From assembly GCA_041660405.1 (NCBI GenBank), contig JBAZWL010000004.1, positions 1-64,000 on the forward strand: a DNA stretch of 64,000 bases, written 5' to 3'. The first letter of the stretch is position 1; each line of letters opens with the position of its first letter. Positions 54,252 through 62,769 of this stretch are shown here, in pieces. Origin of the DNA: Taibaiella sp041660405 (GTDB lineage: Bacteria; Bacteroidota; Bacteroidia; Chitinophagales; Chitinophagaceae). The position numbers were made by a program, and so were the translations under genes. The notes under the pieces are model-generated. The model was not told the DNA's origin. It made no database searches and worked only from the letters and a program-made list of their open reading frames with translations.

Positions 54252-55286
54252 ATGGCAAAAAATTACTCTTTTAAAAGGGCGCCGGTACATCCGTTACGGA
54301 TAGAACGTGACCTAATAAACAAAGGCATGAAAAGATTGGATAATATCTATAGCCAAATATGTAGTACTGAAAACCTTCAGTTGGCAGATAAAAATGCACA
54401 GAAGGGAAAACAGAAACAGCCTGGAGTTATTTCACACAACAAAGTCAGTGAACAAAACATACTTCTTCTACAAAAGATGCTGGTGGGAAGGACTTACAAA
54501 ACTTCAAAATATGTAACGTTTAAAGTTTTTGAGCCTAAAGAAAGAGATGTATATCGTTTGCCTTATTTCCCTGACAGGATCGCTCAGTATGCAGCATTGA
54601 ATATAATAGAGCAGGTATTTGTTTCTGTATTTACAGCTGACACCTATAGTTGCATTAAAGGGAAAGGTATTCATGGTGCAGTACGAAAGCTTAAAAAATA
54701 CCTTAAGGATACTGAGGGTACCAAATATTGCCTGAAGCTGGATATAAAGAAGTTTTATCCAAGTGTTGATCATGATATTTTAAAGCAACTATTACGACGG
54801 AAGTTTAAGGACCAGGGTTTATTGTGGCTACTGGATGAGATAATTGATAGTGCACCCGGTTTGCCAATCGGAAATTACATGAGCCAATATCTTGCAAACT
54901 TCTACCTCTGCTATTTTGACCATTGGATTAAAGAAGTGAAAGGGGTAAAATATTACTTCAGGTATGCTGATGATATCGTACTCCTTGCCCCGGATAAGGC
55001 CTCTCTTCATTACCTGCTTACGGAGATCACGGAATATCTGTTGGTCAACCTGAAGCTGGAAGTGAAAAGCAACTACCAGGTATTTCCGGTGCAACAAAGG
55101 GGTATTGACTTTCTTGGATATGTATTCTACCATACTCACACCAGGCTAAGGAAAACAATAAAGAAAAATTTTGCACGAAAGGCAGCAAAAGGAGCCAATC
55201 AAGCAACCATAGCATCCTATAATGGATGGGCCAAACACGCAAATTGCAAACACCTATTAAAGAAAATACTTAATGAAACAGTTTAG
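54252..55286 (+). CDS. DGR reverse transcriptase
   Basis: 344 aa. Motifs in order: YRLPYFPDRIAQYA (about 95-115), KLDIKKFYPSVDHD, GLPIGNYMSQYLANFYL (the SQ in this motif 4 position is typical of DGR RTs where others have QG), and the catalytic YADD at 238-241. The C-terminal part (about 290-344) has the thumb-like GIDFLGYVFY. No maturase or endonuclease domain. It makes mutagenised cDNA from the template with errors at adenines. Stop overlaps the next gene by 14 bases. No Avd-like gene is recognised nearby. Confidence 0.93.
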   Translation: MAKNYSFKRAPVHPLRIERDLINKGMKRLDNIYSQICSTENLQLADKNAQKGKQKQPGVISHNKVSEQNILLLQKMLVGRTYKTSKYVTFKVFEPKERDVYRLPYFPDRIAQYAALNIIEQVFVSVFTADTYSCIKGKGIHGAVRKLKKYLKDTEGTKYCLKLDIKKFYPSVDHDILKQLLRRKFKDQGLLWLLDEIIDSAPGLPIGNYMSQYLANFYLCYFDHWIKEVKGVKYYFRYADDIVLLAPDKASLHYLLTEITEYLLVNLKLEVKSNYQVFPVQQRGIDFLGYVFYHTHTRLRKTIKKNFARKAAKGANQATIASYNGWAKHANCKHLLKKILNETV

Positions 55287-55575
55287 TGACTTTGATATTG
55301 AAGTAAAGCCGGAAGTAAAAAGGTTTATAGGGGAGAAAATTAAAATTAAGAAAATACTAAACATTCTCATTGAGGTTCAATCCTTTAGAATTGAGAAGTC
55401 AAATTATGAAGGAAAAGGTAACAGGCTGGATATGCAAATCAGGCTTAACGGAAATAATCATGTTGTTTTTACCGGATCAAAAATTTTGATGGATCAAATA
55501 CAAAAGGTGCCTCCTGATGGATTCCCTTTTACAGCAACTATAGTAGATGCGAATGATTATTTCGAATTCAAATAA
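55273..55575 (+). CDS. Small protein coupled to the DGR RT
   Basis: 100 aa, mixed alpha/beta (LDMQIRLNGNNHVVFTGSKILMDQI). It overlaps the RT 3' end. It is not a four-helix Avd; it might be an accessory of another type or an ordinary phage protein. Confidence 0.55.
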   Translation: MKQFSDFDIEVKPEVKRFIGEKIKIKKILNILIEVQSFRIEKSNYEGKGNRLDMQIRLNGNNHVVFTGSKILMDQIQKVPPDGFPFTATIVDANDYFEFK

Positions 55576-55583
55576 AAGCAAGT

Positions 55584-55706
55584 ATGTCTGAAACATCATT
55601 TTACTGCATTACCTGGGCGCTCATAACGATATGGTGCTTATGGTTAATGAAACTTGATCACCATAACAATAAACCCCGAAAACGCTATGACCGTAAAGCA
55701 ACTTAG
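55584..55706 (+). CDS. 40-aa membrane peptide
   Basis: ATG 55584, TAG 55704-55706. One hydrophobic Trp-rich segment (ITWALITIWCLWLM) and a basic tail. Overlaps the next gene in another frame. Confidence 0.4.
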   Translation: MSETSFYCITWALITIWCLWLMKLDHHNNKPRKRYDRKAT

Positions 55707-55875
55707 AGAACTGATTAAGGACTTACCCGAAGACTTGGATGTGTTCATCGAGCAAACCAACGATGAGTATAGATACAGCATGCTGGAAGGCGTTTCTCTT
55801 ACGGAAATAACCTTCGCTGATGGAAAGTTGAAAGCTGAAGAAATGTGCCTGGTACTCACTGATGAATTATTATAA
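55687..55875 (+). CDS. Small phage-type hypothetical protein
   Basis: 62 aa from ATG 55687 (a TTG at 55654 is in frame). MTVKQLRELIKDLPEDLDVFIE is a pattern common to small proteins of phages and plasmids, function unknown. Confidence 0.55.
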   Translation: MTVKQLRELIKDLPEDLDVFIEQTNDEYRYSMLEGVSLTEITFADGKLKAEEMCLVLTDELL

Positions 55876-55964
55876 GCCGCCCAAAAGATAATATTAAAGA
55901 GTTTTTTCATGACGATTGGGTTTAACTGGCTGTTTCTACAGCCGGTGTTTTAAAACAAATACTT

Positions 55965-56330
55965 ATGTGCGAATTTCCAACATGTGACAGGCATCCCGAA
56001 TCAAACGGAATGTGCATAGTGCACCAGGCGCATGCTAAAAAGCCTTTGGCAAGGAAGCAGGCAAGTCCAATGAAAAAGCAGAGTGAAAATTTTGCTATGC
56101 GTCAGATGCAAAAGCAACTGGCTATAAAAACAGAAATTTTTCTTCGTACACACAAAACTTGCGAAATGCATACGCCGGTATGCTCTGTTGCTGCGACAAC
56201 AATCAGGACCTCCGTAATTAATGGAAAAGAGGATTTGTTGAATACTAGCCTATGGCAAGCGAGTTGTGAAGACTGTGAACATTATATATCCCTACACCCA
56301 GACTTTATAACAGGAGGTACCATGCATTAA
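55965..56330 (+). CDS. Cys/His-rich protein, possibly zinc-binding nuclease-like
   Basis: 121 aa. MCEFPTCDRHPESNGMCIVHQ at the start (CxxxxC...C..H) and CEMHTPVCSV...SCEDCEHY later suggest two zinc sites. The layout resembles phage HNH/NinG-like recombination proteins but the catalytic His-Asn-His is not evident. Tentative. Confidence 0.5.
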   Translation: MCEFPTCDRHPESNGMCIVHQAHAKKPLARKQASPMKKQSENFAMRQMQKQLAIKTEIFLRTHKTCEMHTPVCSVAATTIRTSVINGKEDLLNTSLWQASCEDCEHYISLHPDFITGGTMH

Positions 56331-56430
56331 GGAAAGCCAGTCCGGGATCTTGCCGGGATATAAGGTAAAGACGTGAGAGTGGAATAGAATCAGATATATT
56401 TTGTGTGCCTCTCAGGGGTGAGAGGCAGCC

Positions 56431-56590
56431 GATCAGGTGGCGGGACTGGTAAACGCTGCGCATGCAGAGATAAGCACTGCTAAATAACCTTTTGGGCTTG
56501 CATCTGAAAAATGGTGTGTTCGTTAAAAAAAACGTTCAATATGCTCCAGCTTGTTAATGTGCCATGCCGGTTCGATTCCGGTCCTGATTA
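56431..56590 (+). tRNA. tRNA-like RNA 1 (Leu-like ends, expanded centre)
   Basis: 160 nt. GATCAGG (56431-56437) pairs with CCTGATT (56583-56589), D-arm GCG...CGC with ACTGGTAAA, T-arm GCCGG-TTCGATT-CCGGT (56566-56582), then A and CA. The D-loop style is tRNA-Leu-like. About 100 bases between D and T arms do not fold into a 17-nt anticodon arm; ATGCA/TGCAT and other stems are present. Could be an intron-bearing, degenerate or decoy tRNA. Confidence 0.6.
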
Positions 56591-56705
56591 CATCGTCCCG
56601 AAATGAAGACGCGAAATATTCAACACGGTGGGAGTCCAACAATGGGATCGCGGAGACGCTCGAAGAGTCTATAATCTCGTGGTTGGCTGGAAAAGGCTAA
56701 CAACT

Positions 56706-56813
56706 GGTCGAGTGGCGGAACTGGTAGACGCAACTTAAGGCAGAAGGCAACAAAGGCACTACAGACGTGTAGGTATTAGAGTTGCCGTGTAGGTTCAAGT
56801 CCTACCTCGATCA
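56706..56813 (+). tRNA. tRNA-like RNA 2 (Leu-like)
   Basis: 108 nt. GGTCGAG (56706-56712) pairs with CTCGATC (56806-56812), D-arm GCGGAACTGGTAGACGC, T-arm GTAGG-TTCAAGT-CCTAC, ACC at the end. The middle has CTTAAGG, which looks like a Leu(TAA) anticodon loop, but without a normal 5' stem strand; CAACT/AGTTG and GGCAAC/GTTGCC are possible longer stems and CTACA/TGTAG an inner one. About 20 bases longer than a normal tRNA-Leu. Confidence 0.65.
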
Positions 56814-56899
56814 CCGGTCTGGATGAAGGTAGCAAAAGAGACGGAGCTTTTAAATGTCTAAATCGTGCTATGAGTTTATGCAATCCTTCCTCAGTAAAA

Positions 56900-56966
56900 G
56901 GTAGCTGGCAGCCGGAATAGACGGTACGGGAAAAGCTACCGGTTAACAGCGAGCTAAGACTGCCAG
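56900..56966 (+). ncRNA. Structured RNA with mutually exclusive 7-bp stems
   Basis: GGTAGCT (56900-56906) can pair with AGCTACC (56934-56940), and the overlapping CTGGCAG (56905-56911) with CTGCCAG (56960-56966). The two share CT at 56905-56906, so they compete at their junction. The last is acceptor-like in size, but no T-arm is seen. Identity unknown. Confidence 0.4.
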
Positions 56967-57065
56967 GAAAGTACTGGAAGCCATGTATTGGAAGTGTAAG
57001 CTAATATGTTTAGTTGGCAGTAGTAAGGCTAAAACTGCTTTTTATAAACCAAATCAATTTTCAAA

Positions 57066-57320
57066 ATGTGTGATTGTATTGAAAATTTAAAAGTCAAAAT
57101 GCTGGCTGCTTTTAAGGAGAAAAATCCTACACATAGTAAAGGGTTGAGTACTGAAGATGTAGATGTTGATAATGAAGCGTTGTTTTTTAATGATGCCGGT
57201 GTTTCCTCATTACAACTTACCTCAGGGATTAGCATCAAGTATATGAGGGGTAAACAGAATAATTATTTCAAACCAAAAGTAAAATTCACCTACTGTCCAC
57301 TGTGTGGAGTGAAATATTGA
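57066..57320 (+). CDS. Small phage-type protein with CPLCG motif
   Basis: 84 aa. Starts MCDCIENLK and ends in TYCPLCGVKY, so the two Cys pairs at the ends could bind zinc. Common in phages of this phylum by memory; function unknown. Confidence 0.6.
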   Translation: MCDCIENLKVKMLAAFKEKNPTHSKGLSTEDVDVDNEALFFNDAGVSSLQLTSGISIKYMRGKQNNYFKPKVKFTYCPLCGVKY

Positions 57321-57409
57321 CCAGCCGATTGGTGATTAAATCGGCCCCATGTACACCCAGCCGCTGAGGGGAACCAATACCGGTATTCTTTAATCTTTAA
57401 AATCGTTTT

Positions 57410-57700
57410 ATGACTACAAACATTAACTCCTGGTCGGAACTTAAAAATTTTGCCAACACACTCACAGAGGAACAGCTGCAGCAGCCGGTAAGAATCTGGG
57501 GCGAATCTTTTGCGGCCGATATTGAAAGTGTAGAAGTATTGGATGAGGATATGATCAATCCATCCGGTGAAGGGTGTGAACCTGTAAGTGCTTATGCAGA
57601 TGAGCCGGAAACGCTGGAAGATGAACCGGTGATATATCCAGCCGGTAGGATACTGCTCGACACCTTTGGAGATCGGGATAAAAACATAAAGAAACAATAA
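57410..57700 (+). CDS. Acidic small protein, unknown
   Basis: 96 aa, strongly acidic, with NSWSELKNFANTLTEEQLQQPVRI at the start resembling the pattern of the 62-aa protein at 55687 (a DLPED/TEEQLQQPV family). Possibly a regulatory or DNA-mimic protein; not certain. Confidence 0.55.
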   Translation: MTTNINSWSELKNFANTLTEEQLQQPVRIWGESFAADIESVEVLDEDMINPSGEGCEPVSAYADEPETLEDEPVIYPAGRILLDTFGDRDKNIKKQ

Positions 57701-57814
57701 AGATATAATCCCCTGTTTATGGATTCCAGATGTGTAGCAGGTAGACTCTGGCTGAGAGGGCACCAGTTATCAGCGCGAGCCGAAATGCGCAGTAAGTCCG
57801 AAGTGTAGGCGGGA

Positions 57815-57929
57815 AAGGAAGTAGCTCAGTTGGTTAGAGCGGTTGCAAAACTTACTATGATCTGTGAGGAGGCTCCAGGGAGTAAGATAATTCGACAGCA
57901 GGTCGGTGGTTCGAGTCCACTCTTCCCTA
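57815..57929 (+). tRNA. tRNA-like RNA 3 (Cys-like loop, expanded centre)
   Basis: 115 nt. AAGGAAG (57815-57821) pairs with CTTCCCT (57922-57928; one A-C mismatch), TA, D-arm GCTCAGTTGGTTAGAGC, T-arm GGTGG-TTCGAGT-CCACT. After the D-arm come GG and TTGCAAA, like a Cys(GCA) anticodon loop, then about 45 bases with CTTACT...AGTAAG as inner stem, then ACAGC that can pair with GTTGC. Same class as RNA 1 and 2. Confidence 0.65.
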
Positions 57930-57980
57930 CAATTTTCACAGCTCCGGTCAGTGCTGGCCAGGGCATTTAAAATCAAGTAA

Positions 57981-59075
57981 ATGAATAACATCATCATCAG
58001 TAACGACGTACTGAAAAAAACATTGAAGCGGGTAAAGGATGTGATTGATAAAAAATCTCACCTGCCGGTGCTTCAGAATGTGCTTATCAAAGCAAAGCAT
58101 AAGACAGTGGATTTTATAGTCTCCGACCTGGAGGTGACTGCCATTGTCCGGATGGACCTGGATGCAGACAATGAAACGGAGTTTGATGTTTTATTACCAT
58201 TTGAGCTGTTGAATAGCATTTGCAACCTGAGTGGATCATGCCCTATGCAGATCAGTAGTGATGGTACACAGGCCATGATCGCCGCTAACAGCGATAAATA
58301 TGAGGTTAACGCCTTGGAGGAAGTAAGTGAGTATCCTGCACTGGCTGATTTTCCTGAATCTGACTTAATGAAGCTTAACGATGATTTTGTCTTTTGGATG
58401 GATCGCTCTCTGTTAACCTTGAGCCCGGATAAGTTACGTCCTGCAATGACCAAGGTGTGCCTTGATATAAAAGCCAGTGAGCTCACAATCGTTACTACTG
58501 ATGCTCTTTGCATGTTTACAAAAGGGTTTAAACTTGAGGAATGTGATGATGCTATCCTGGTCCTGAGCCCCAAGGTAGTAAAAGTTTTATCTGGCCTTGA
58601 AAACATTGGCATGAGTTGGAATGAAAACCATGTAAAATTTCAGGATGAGGGTATTACGATTATTGCTCAAAGGTGCTTAGAAAAATTCCCTCCCTTCCGG
58701 AACGTTATCCCGAAGAAATCAAAGCCTAACGTTGAATTTAACAGGCAGGATATTATTGCCGCTCTTGAAAAGGTCTCCATTACTGCCGGGAGTGCCTCAG
58801 CTATTCAGTTCCTCTTGAAGTCCATGATCGGTGTAGTTAAGGTTGAATCCAATGATGCGAATTGTGGCCGGAGTAGTAGCACCGAATTGGCTGCTGATTT
58901 TTCCGGAACATGTGAGTGCATAGGTGTTAACGTAAAGAATATGATCAACGTCCTGAAACAGGTCCATTTTGACTATATATCCCTGGCCATTGATCAGCCT
59001 TCCAAACCAATCATATTATCGGCAAAATCTGATGAAACCTACCAGGGTTTAATTATGCCACTTCTTTTATCATAA
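57981..59075 (+). CDS. DNA polymerase III beta subunit-like sliding clamp
   Basis: 364 aa, normal DnaN length. Three-domain clamp pattern: VIDKKSHLPVLQNVLIKA at about 20-37, LEVTAIVRMDLD, and FPPFRNVIP at about 233-241, ending LIMPLLLS in place of the bacterial MPMR-like end. A mobile-element copy of a replication clamp suggests autonomous or self-assisted replication. The PRTRC genes follow on the same strand. Confidence 0.85.
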   Translation: MNNIIISNDVLKKTLKRVKDVIDKKSHLPVLQNVLIKAKHKTVDFIVSDLEVTAIVRMDLDADNETEFDVLLPFELLNSICNLSGSCPMQISSDGTQAMIAANSDKYEVNALEEVSEYPALADFPESDLMKLNDDFVFWMDRSLLTLSPDKLRPAMTKVCLDIKASELTIVTTDALCMFTKGFKLEECDDAILVLSPKVVKVLSGLENIGMSWNENHVKFQDEGITIIAQRCLEKFPPFRNVIPKKSKPNVEFNRQDIIAALEKVSITAGSASAIQFLLKSMIGVVKVESNDANCGRSSSTELAADFSGTCECIGVNVKNMINVLKQVHFDYISLAIDQPSKPIILSAKSDETYQGLIMPLLLS

Positions 59076-59085
59076 AATTTTTCAC

Positions 59086-59652
59086 ATGAACTTTTTTCAG
59101 GAATTAATTGCCATTACTGGTGAGGTGGATGTAACAATTCGCCTTAAAAGTAAAAACGGGAAGATAACAGTAGGTATCCTCCCAGCAGTATCAAGTACGC
59201 TCCCTATGCTTGATGTTACTGGTACAGCACAGGAGCTGGATGAGGGGCTTATGGAGCAAATACGGTTACCTCTTACTCAAGCCTCAGGGCTGGTGTCAAA
59301 TGCTGAAAGCTTTAAAGAACAGGTTAAGGATGTTGAAAAGCTCACTGAATCCAAAGCTACTACAAAAGACAAAGCAAAATCAACTGCTCCGGAAAAACCT
59401 AAAGGCGGCAAAAAGGAGAAGTCAGGTAAGGCAGAAAAGCCCGAAAAGAAATCTATCCCACCTGCAGATGATGATCAACAGAAAGAGGAAGTAGTAGATG
59501 ATGAGCCTAACGGTGAAGAATCTATTTCAGAGCCTGAAGGATCAATTCCATTAGCCATAGCTGATGATTTAGAACCTGATGCTGGAGAAGCTTCAAACGA
59601 AGAAAGCACACCGCAGGAGCCTAAAGAACCAGTTGAACAAACACTTTTTTAA
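59086..59652 (+). CDS. PRTRC system protein E
   Basis: 188 aa. The N-terminal part (NFFQELIAITGEVDVTIRLK, then ILPAVSSTLPMLDVTGTAQELD) matches what I recall of PRTRC protein E; the second half is a Lys/Glu/Pro low-complexity region. PRTRC genes occur together on plasmids and integrative elements and their role is unknown. First gene of the set here. Confidence 0.8.
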   Translation: MNFFQELIAITGEVDVTIRLKSKNGKITVGILPAVSSTLPMLDVTGTAQELDEGLMEQIRLPLTQASGLVSNAESFKEQVKDVEKLTESKATTKDKAKSTAPEKPKGGKKEKSGKAEKPEKKSIPPADDDQQKEEVVDDEPNGEESISEPEGSIPLAIADDLEPDAGEASNEESTPQEPKEPVEQTLF

Positions 59653-59669
59653 TTTTTAAATATCAATCA

Positions 59670-59891
59670 ATGGCACTCGAAGTCAAAAAACTAACCCGGG
59701 TATTTCAATTTACAAAGGACAATAAGCCGGTATCCCTTACTGACCCTAATCCGGAATTTTCAGTAGAAGAGGTAGCAAAATTCTATGCCGGTACTCATCC
59801 GGAGATTACGAACGCTATCATTGAAGGGCCTAAGGTGGTAGGTGACAATGCTGCCTATACTTTCACTACAAAGGCGGGTAAGCTCGGTTAG
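59670..59891 (+). CDS. PRTRC system protein C
   Basis: 73 aa, full length for this family. LTRVFQFTKDNKPVSLTDPN and YAGTHPEITNAIIEGP are its hallmark. Located between E and the F-like gene as expected. Confidence 0.88.
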   Translation: MALEVKKLTRVFQFTKDNKPVSLTDPNPEFSVEEVAKFYAGTHPEITNAIIEGPKVVGDNAAYTFTTKAGKLG

Positions 59892-59934
59892 TTATGAACA
59901 TTCTTGAATACGTAAAACAAAGGAGGAAATTAAA

Positions 59935-61179
59935 ATGCAAGTTCGAGACTCAAAAGCTTCCAGGAAACCTGCACAACGAAAAGGGAAAGATATTGCTCCG
60001 GGAAGCAAGCGAACGGGACAAGATGGACTCACAGCGGCCCGTAAACGTCCTGATGCCAAGCGAGGGAATGGACTTCATGTTTTAGAGGGCTTGCTTAGGC
60101 CAATAACTTATTTTGAACTGACACTAAAGTTTGGAAATCAATTTGGTTATTATAATCCCGACCTTTTGAAAACTGTTAATACCGAAGAAAAACAGCTTCA
60201 GGCAATTAGTGATCTGTATGAAATAGTAAAGGCACAGCCTAAGTACAAAAATCTAAAGGAGCCGGTTTTAACGACCTCAACGGAACCTATTGAAGTATTG
60301 ATATGGTTGCTTCGTAAACTTGGCCCGTTGGCTGATGGTAATGAGTGGCTTGTGGATACATACCAGGATGGAAAAGTTACAAGGTATCGATTCGTGGTCA
60401 TGAAGTATTTCAACGGTAATGATATGCAGCATACAGAGGCGTATTTGCCACTTGAATTTCTTCCGGACTTAGTGAAGCGCGATCTACCGTTACATAATAT
60501 TATCGTTGACCTGGTTGCTCTTATTTCAAAATCAAATAAGGTTCCGCTATGGGATGAAGATGGTGATTACTCCTGGGAGCTTGAGCATTTGCTCAATGGC
60601 AATAGAAGTACTCATTTTGAAGAGGGGCAATATGATAAGTATAAAACAGGTTCAGCTGCAGCCAGATATCTGGCCTTACTTAAAAAGCGCCGGAAAATAG
60701 TAACTGTTGAAAGTGTAACGGCTCTTTATAATCAGTATGTGGCCACCAGTCAGCGAAAGCAAAGTTTGAAATGGTGGATTGATAGCGGTATTGACTTAGC
60801 TACAGGTAAAGGTAGTATCCACCCATATAGCTTTACACCTAACCATGCACCAGGGAATCCAATAGGAGCGGATAGGTATTATAAGTTTGTTTGGAGTGTA
60901 GATAGAGAGGACCTTTTAGACATAAGGGTTAGTGCTAAAATGAAAAAGGAGGACTGGTATGTTCCTAAGCAATTCAGCGTAACCCTACCTGGCCAAAAAC
61001 TAAAGCCGCTTTGTAAAGGCAATTTGCCGGTCAAGCTTTCTGGCTTCATGAATTTTGGGGTTAAACTAATAACCAACAGATACAAGGATTACTTCTTTAA
61101 GAAACATATCACAATTACTATACCCGCACTCTCTTTGCTAAACCGAATTGAAGCCAGCGAAATAAGGCTTTCAGTATAA
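59935..61179 (+). CDS. PRTRC-associated protein, probable protein F
   Basis: 414 aa. Preceded by an unusually strong Shine-Dalgarno AGGAGG eight to nine bases upstream, which decides the start. A basic N-terminus (1-45), then a mixed domain with WLVDTYQDGKVTRYRF and YYKFVWSVDREDLLDI. Position and length fit PRTRC protein F, but I cannot verify the family from the sequence alone. Stop is one base before gene B. Confidence 0.6.
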   Translation: MQVRDSKASRKPAQRKGKDIAPGSKRTGQDGLTAARKRPDAKRGNGLHVLEGLLRPITYFELTLKFGNQFGYYNPDLLKTVNTEEKQLQAISDLYEIVKAQPKYKNLKEPVLTTSTEPIEVLIWLLRKLGPLADGNEWLVDTYQDGKVTRYRFVVMKYFNGNDMQHTEAYLPLEFLPDLVKRDLPLHNIIVDLVALISKSNKVPLWDEDGDYSWELEHLLNGNRSTHFEEGQYDKYKTGSAAARYLALLKKRRKIVTVESVTALYNQYVATSQRKQSLKWWIDSGIDLATGKGSIHPYSFTPNHAPGNPIGADRYYKFVWSVDREDLLDIRVSAKMKKEDWYVPKQFSVTLPGQKLKPLCKGNLPVKLSGFMNFGVKLITNRYKDYFFKKHITITIPALSLLNRIEASEIRLSV

Positions 61180-61180
61180 T

Positions 61181-61915
61181 ATGGACAAAACTATCACAAA
61201 TCGAAAATTAATGCCACGTAGAGCCATTATTGTTTATTCAGGCAATGGCAATGGTAGTGGTATATACCTGGAGCAGCGAGATATTAAGACCATTTCAGGC
61301 AAGCAGGTTCTTGGTGCTGCTACTCCTATGCCGGAAGATGTATTTAAGGAAATAGCCCGGTCATACGTTAAAAATACCTCAGTAAATATGTCTTTCGGTA
61401 GGATCATCCCTGAGCATATCCTGCATGCATCCAATTCCATTGGTCACACTTGTGTAATTTGGTACAGGCCAGCAATGCTAAAGGGGCTAAACTTCGCAGC
61501 GGGGCTGGGTATAAAAGGCGAATCTGCCGCTCATATACCTGCGACATTATATGTCGTGCTAAATTCCAGCCTATACCTTTTTGCCCTGGAGAGTGATACA
61601 CGTCCGGACCTGAAAACAAAGCTTTATAGAGCGCCATTCTTCAATATCTACACTGATGGTCGTGTGTGCCTGGGAACTGCACACACAGGAAAGCAAAAGT
61701 CCCCAACCTTTGAAGGTGAGGCAGACAGGTTCGAGCGAGCCTTTTACCTGGCTGAACAAAACGGAGGAGACACAGCTGGCTGCTGCAAGACAAAACTGCC
61801 TGAACTGTGGACCTCCTTAATAAAGAGTAAAGCCAAGTTCCCATCTAAGCAGGAGCTGGTACAGCATCCTTCCATTAAAACGTTTTCTGACCTTATAAAC
61901 AAATTCGCCAAATAA
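61181..61915 (+). CDS. PRTRC system protein B
   Basis: 244 aa. RAIIVYSGNG at the start, WYRPAMLK and FFNIYTDGRVCLGTA (about 160-174) are typical of PRTRC B, which is reminiscent of the E2-like fold. Its TAA shares a base with the ThiF start (TAATG). An E2-like/E1-like pairing with ThiF is a known idea for such operons. Confidence 0.85.
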   Translation: MDKTITNRKLMPRRAIIVYSGNGNGSGIYLEQRDIKTISGKQVLGAATPMPEDVFKEIARSYVKNTSVNMSFGRIIPEHILHASNSIGHTCVIWYRPAMLKGLNFAAGLGIKGESAAHIPATLYVVLNSSLYLFALESDTRPDLKTKLYRAPFFNIYTDGRVCLGTAHTGKQKSPTFEGEADRFERAFYLAEQNGGDTAGCCKTKLPELWTSLIKSKAKFPSKQELVQHPSIKTFSDLINKFAK

Positions 61916-62748
61916 TGGAAAAGCTTAAAGTACATTATACCGCACAATACATTATTGATCCACCACACCCTGTAACGGTCAATGTAATAGGGTGTGGTGG
62001 CACTGGTTCGCAGGTTTTGAGCTCACTCGCAAGGATGCATTCCGCTCTTACCGCATTGGGCCATCCTGGTTTATTCATCCGGGCAATTGATCCAGATAAA
62101 GTAACCAGCGCCAACATGGGGCGGCAATTATTCAGCCCTTCTGACATAGAGGAATATAAGTGCATGGTCCTTATAGGGAGGATAAACCGGTTTTTTGGAA
62201 CTGAATGGGAGGCTCTGCCGGTATTATATAACAGTACATCTTCGATTAGCTCAGCTAACATCACGATAAGCTGTGTCGATACAGGTAAGGCTCGTAAAGA
62301 GATCAAAGCGGCGCTTAAAAAGGTTGCTGATGGATTAAAGCCACGAAAAAAGGTGCCGGGTCATTATATATCGCAGCCAACGATAGAGCCTTACCATCAG
62401 CCTTATTATTGGATGGACTTCGGCAATACGATGGACCGGGGCCAAATGGTAATTGGTACCGTTATGCCGGTACCGCAGCCTAAAAGTGAGAAGTACGATT
62501 GTGTGCGATCGCTTTCAACGGTGGATAAGTTGCATCCTGATATATTCCGTGATAACAAAAATGATGATCAGGGGCCAAGCTGCTCTCTGGCCGAGGCGTT
62601 GCATAAGCAAGACCTTTTTGTGAACACTAACCTTGCAAACTTCGGTTTAGGTATCCTATGGAAGATGTTTCGTGAGCTGCATATAAAATACCATGGGTGT
62701 TATATGAACCTTGATACAATGTCTTCTAATCCTATTAAAATTATCTGA
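61915..62748 (+). CDS. PRTRC system ThiF-family protein
   Basis: 277 aa. E1-like Rossmann motif VIGCGGTGSQVLSSLARM (about 23-40), the Asp of AIDPDKVTSANMGRQLF with conserved Asn and Arg. ThiF/HesA enzymes adenylate C-termini of small proteins. Coupled to protein B. Later catalytic Cys candidates lie in DCVRSLST and GPSCSLAEA. Confidence 0.88.
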   Translation: MEKLKVHYTAQYIIDPPHPVTVNVIGCGGTGSQVLSSLARMHSALTALGHPGLFIRAIDPDKVTSANMGRQLFSPSDIEEYKCMVLIGRINRFFGTEWEALPVLYNSTSSISSANITISCVDTGKARKEIKAALKKVADGLKPRKKVPGHYISQPTIEPYHQPYYWMDFGNTMDRGQMVIGTVMPVPQPKSEKYDCVRSLSTVDKLHPDIFRDNKNDDQGPSCSLAEALHKQDLFVNTNLANFGLGILWKMFRELHIKYHGCYMNLDTMSSNPIKII

Positions 62749-62769
62749 CCTTATAAATTTTTAATAAAT

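Larger units (their letters stand above)
56331..57065 (+). other. Non-coding block with several structured RNAs
   Basis: 735 bases without a convincing ORF, between a zinc-like protein and a small protein. Holds two tRNA-like RNAs and another paired region (listed separately). GCAGT...ACTGC followed by TTTTTAT near 57017-57043 could terminate it. Other hairpin-forming stretches (56600-56700, 56820-56890) are not identified. Confidence 0.6.

Noticed and set aside
55273..55575. Avd accessory protein of the DGR
   Set aside because: Position fits but the sequence is mixed alpha/beta and not a four-helix bundle.
56431..56590. Group I intron in tRNA-like RNA 1
   Set aside because: The extra segment is about 100 bases, far below group I core size, with no P7/guanosine-site pattern seen.
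59894..60085. 63-codon frame overlapping the start of the F-like PRTRC gene
   Set aside because: The strong AGGAGG site serves the ATG at 59935; the overlapping frame shows no family signal.
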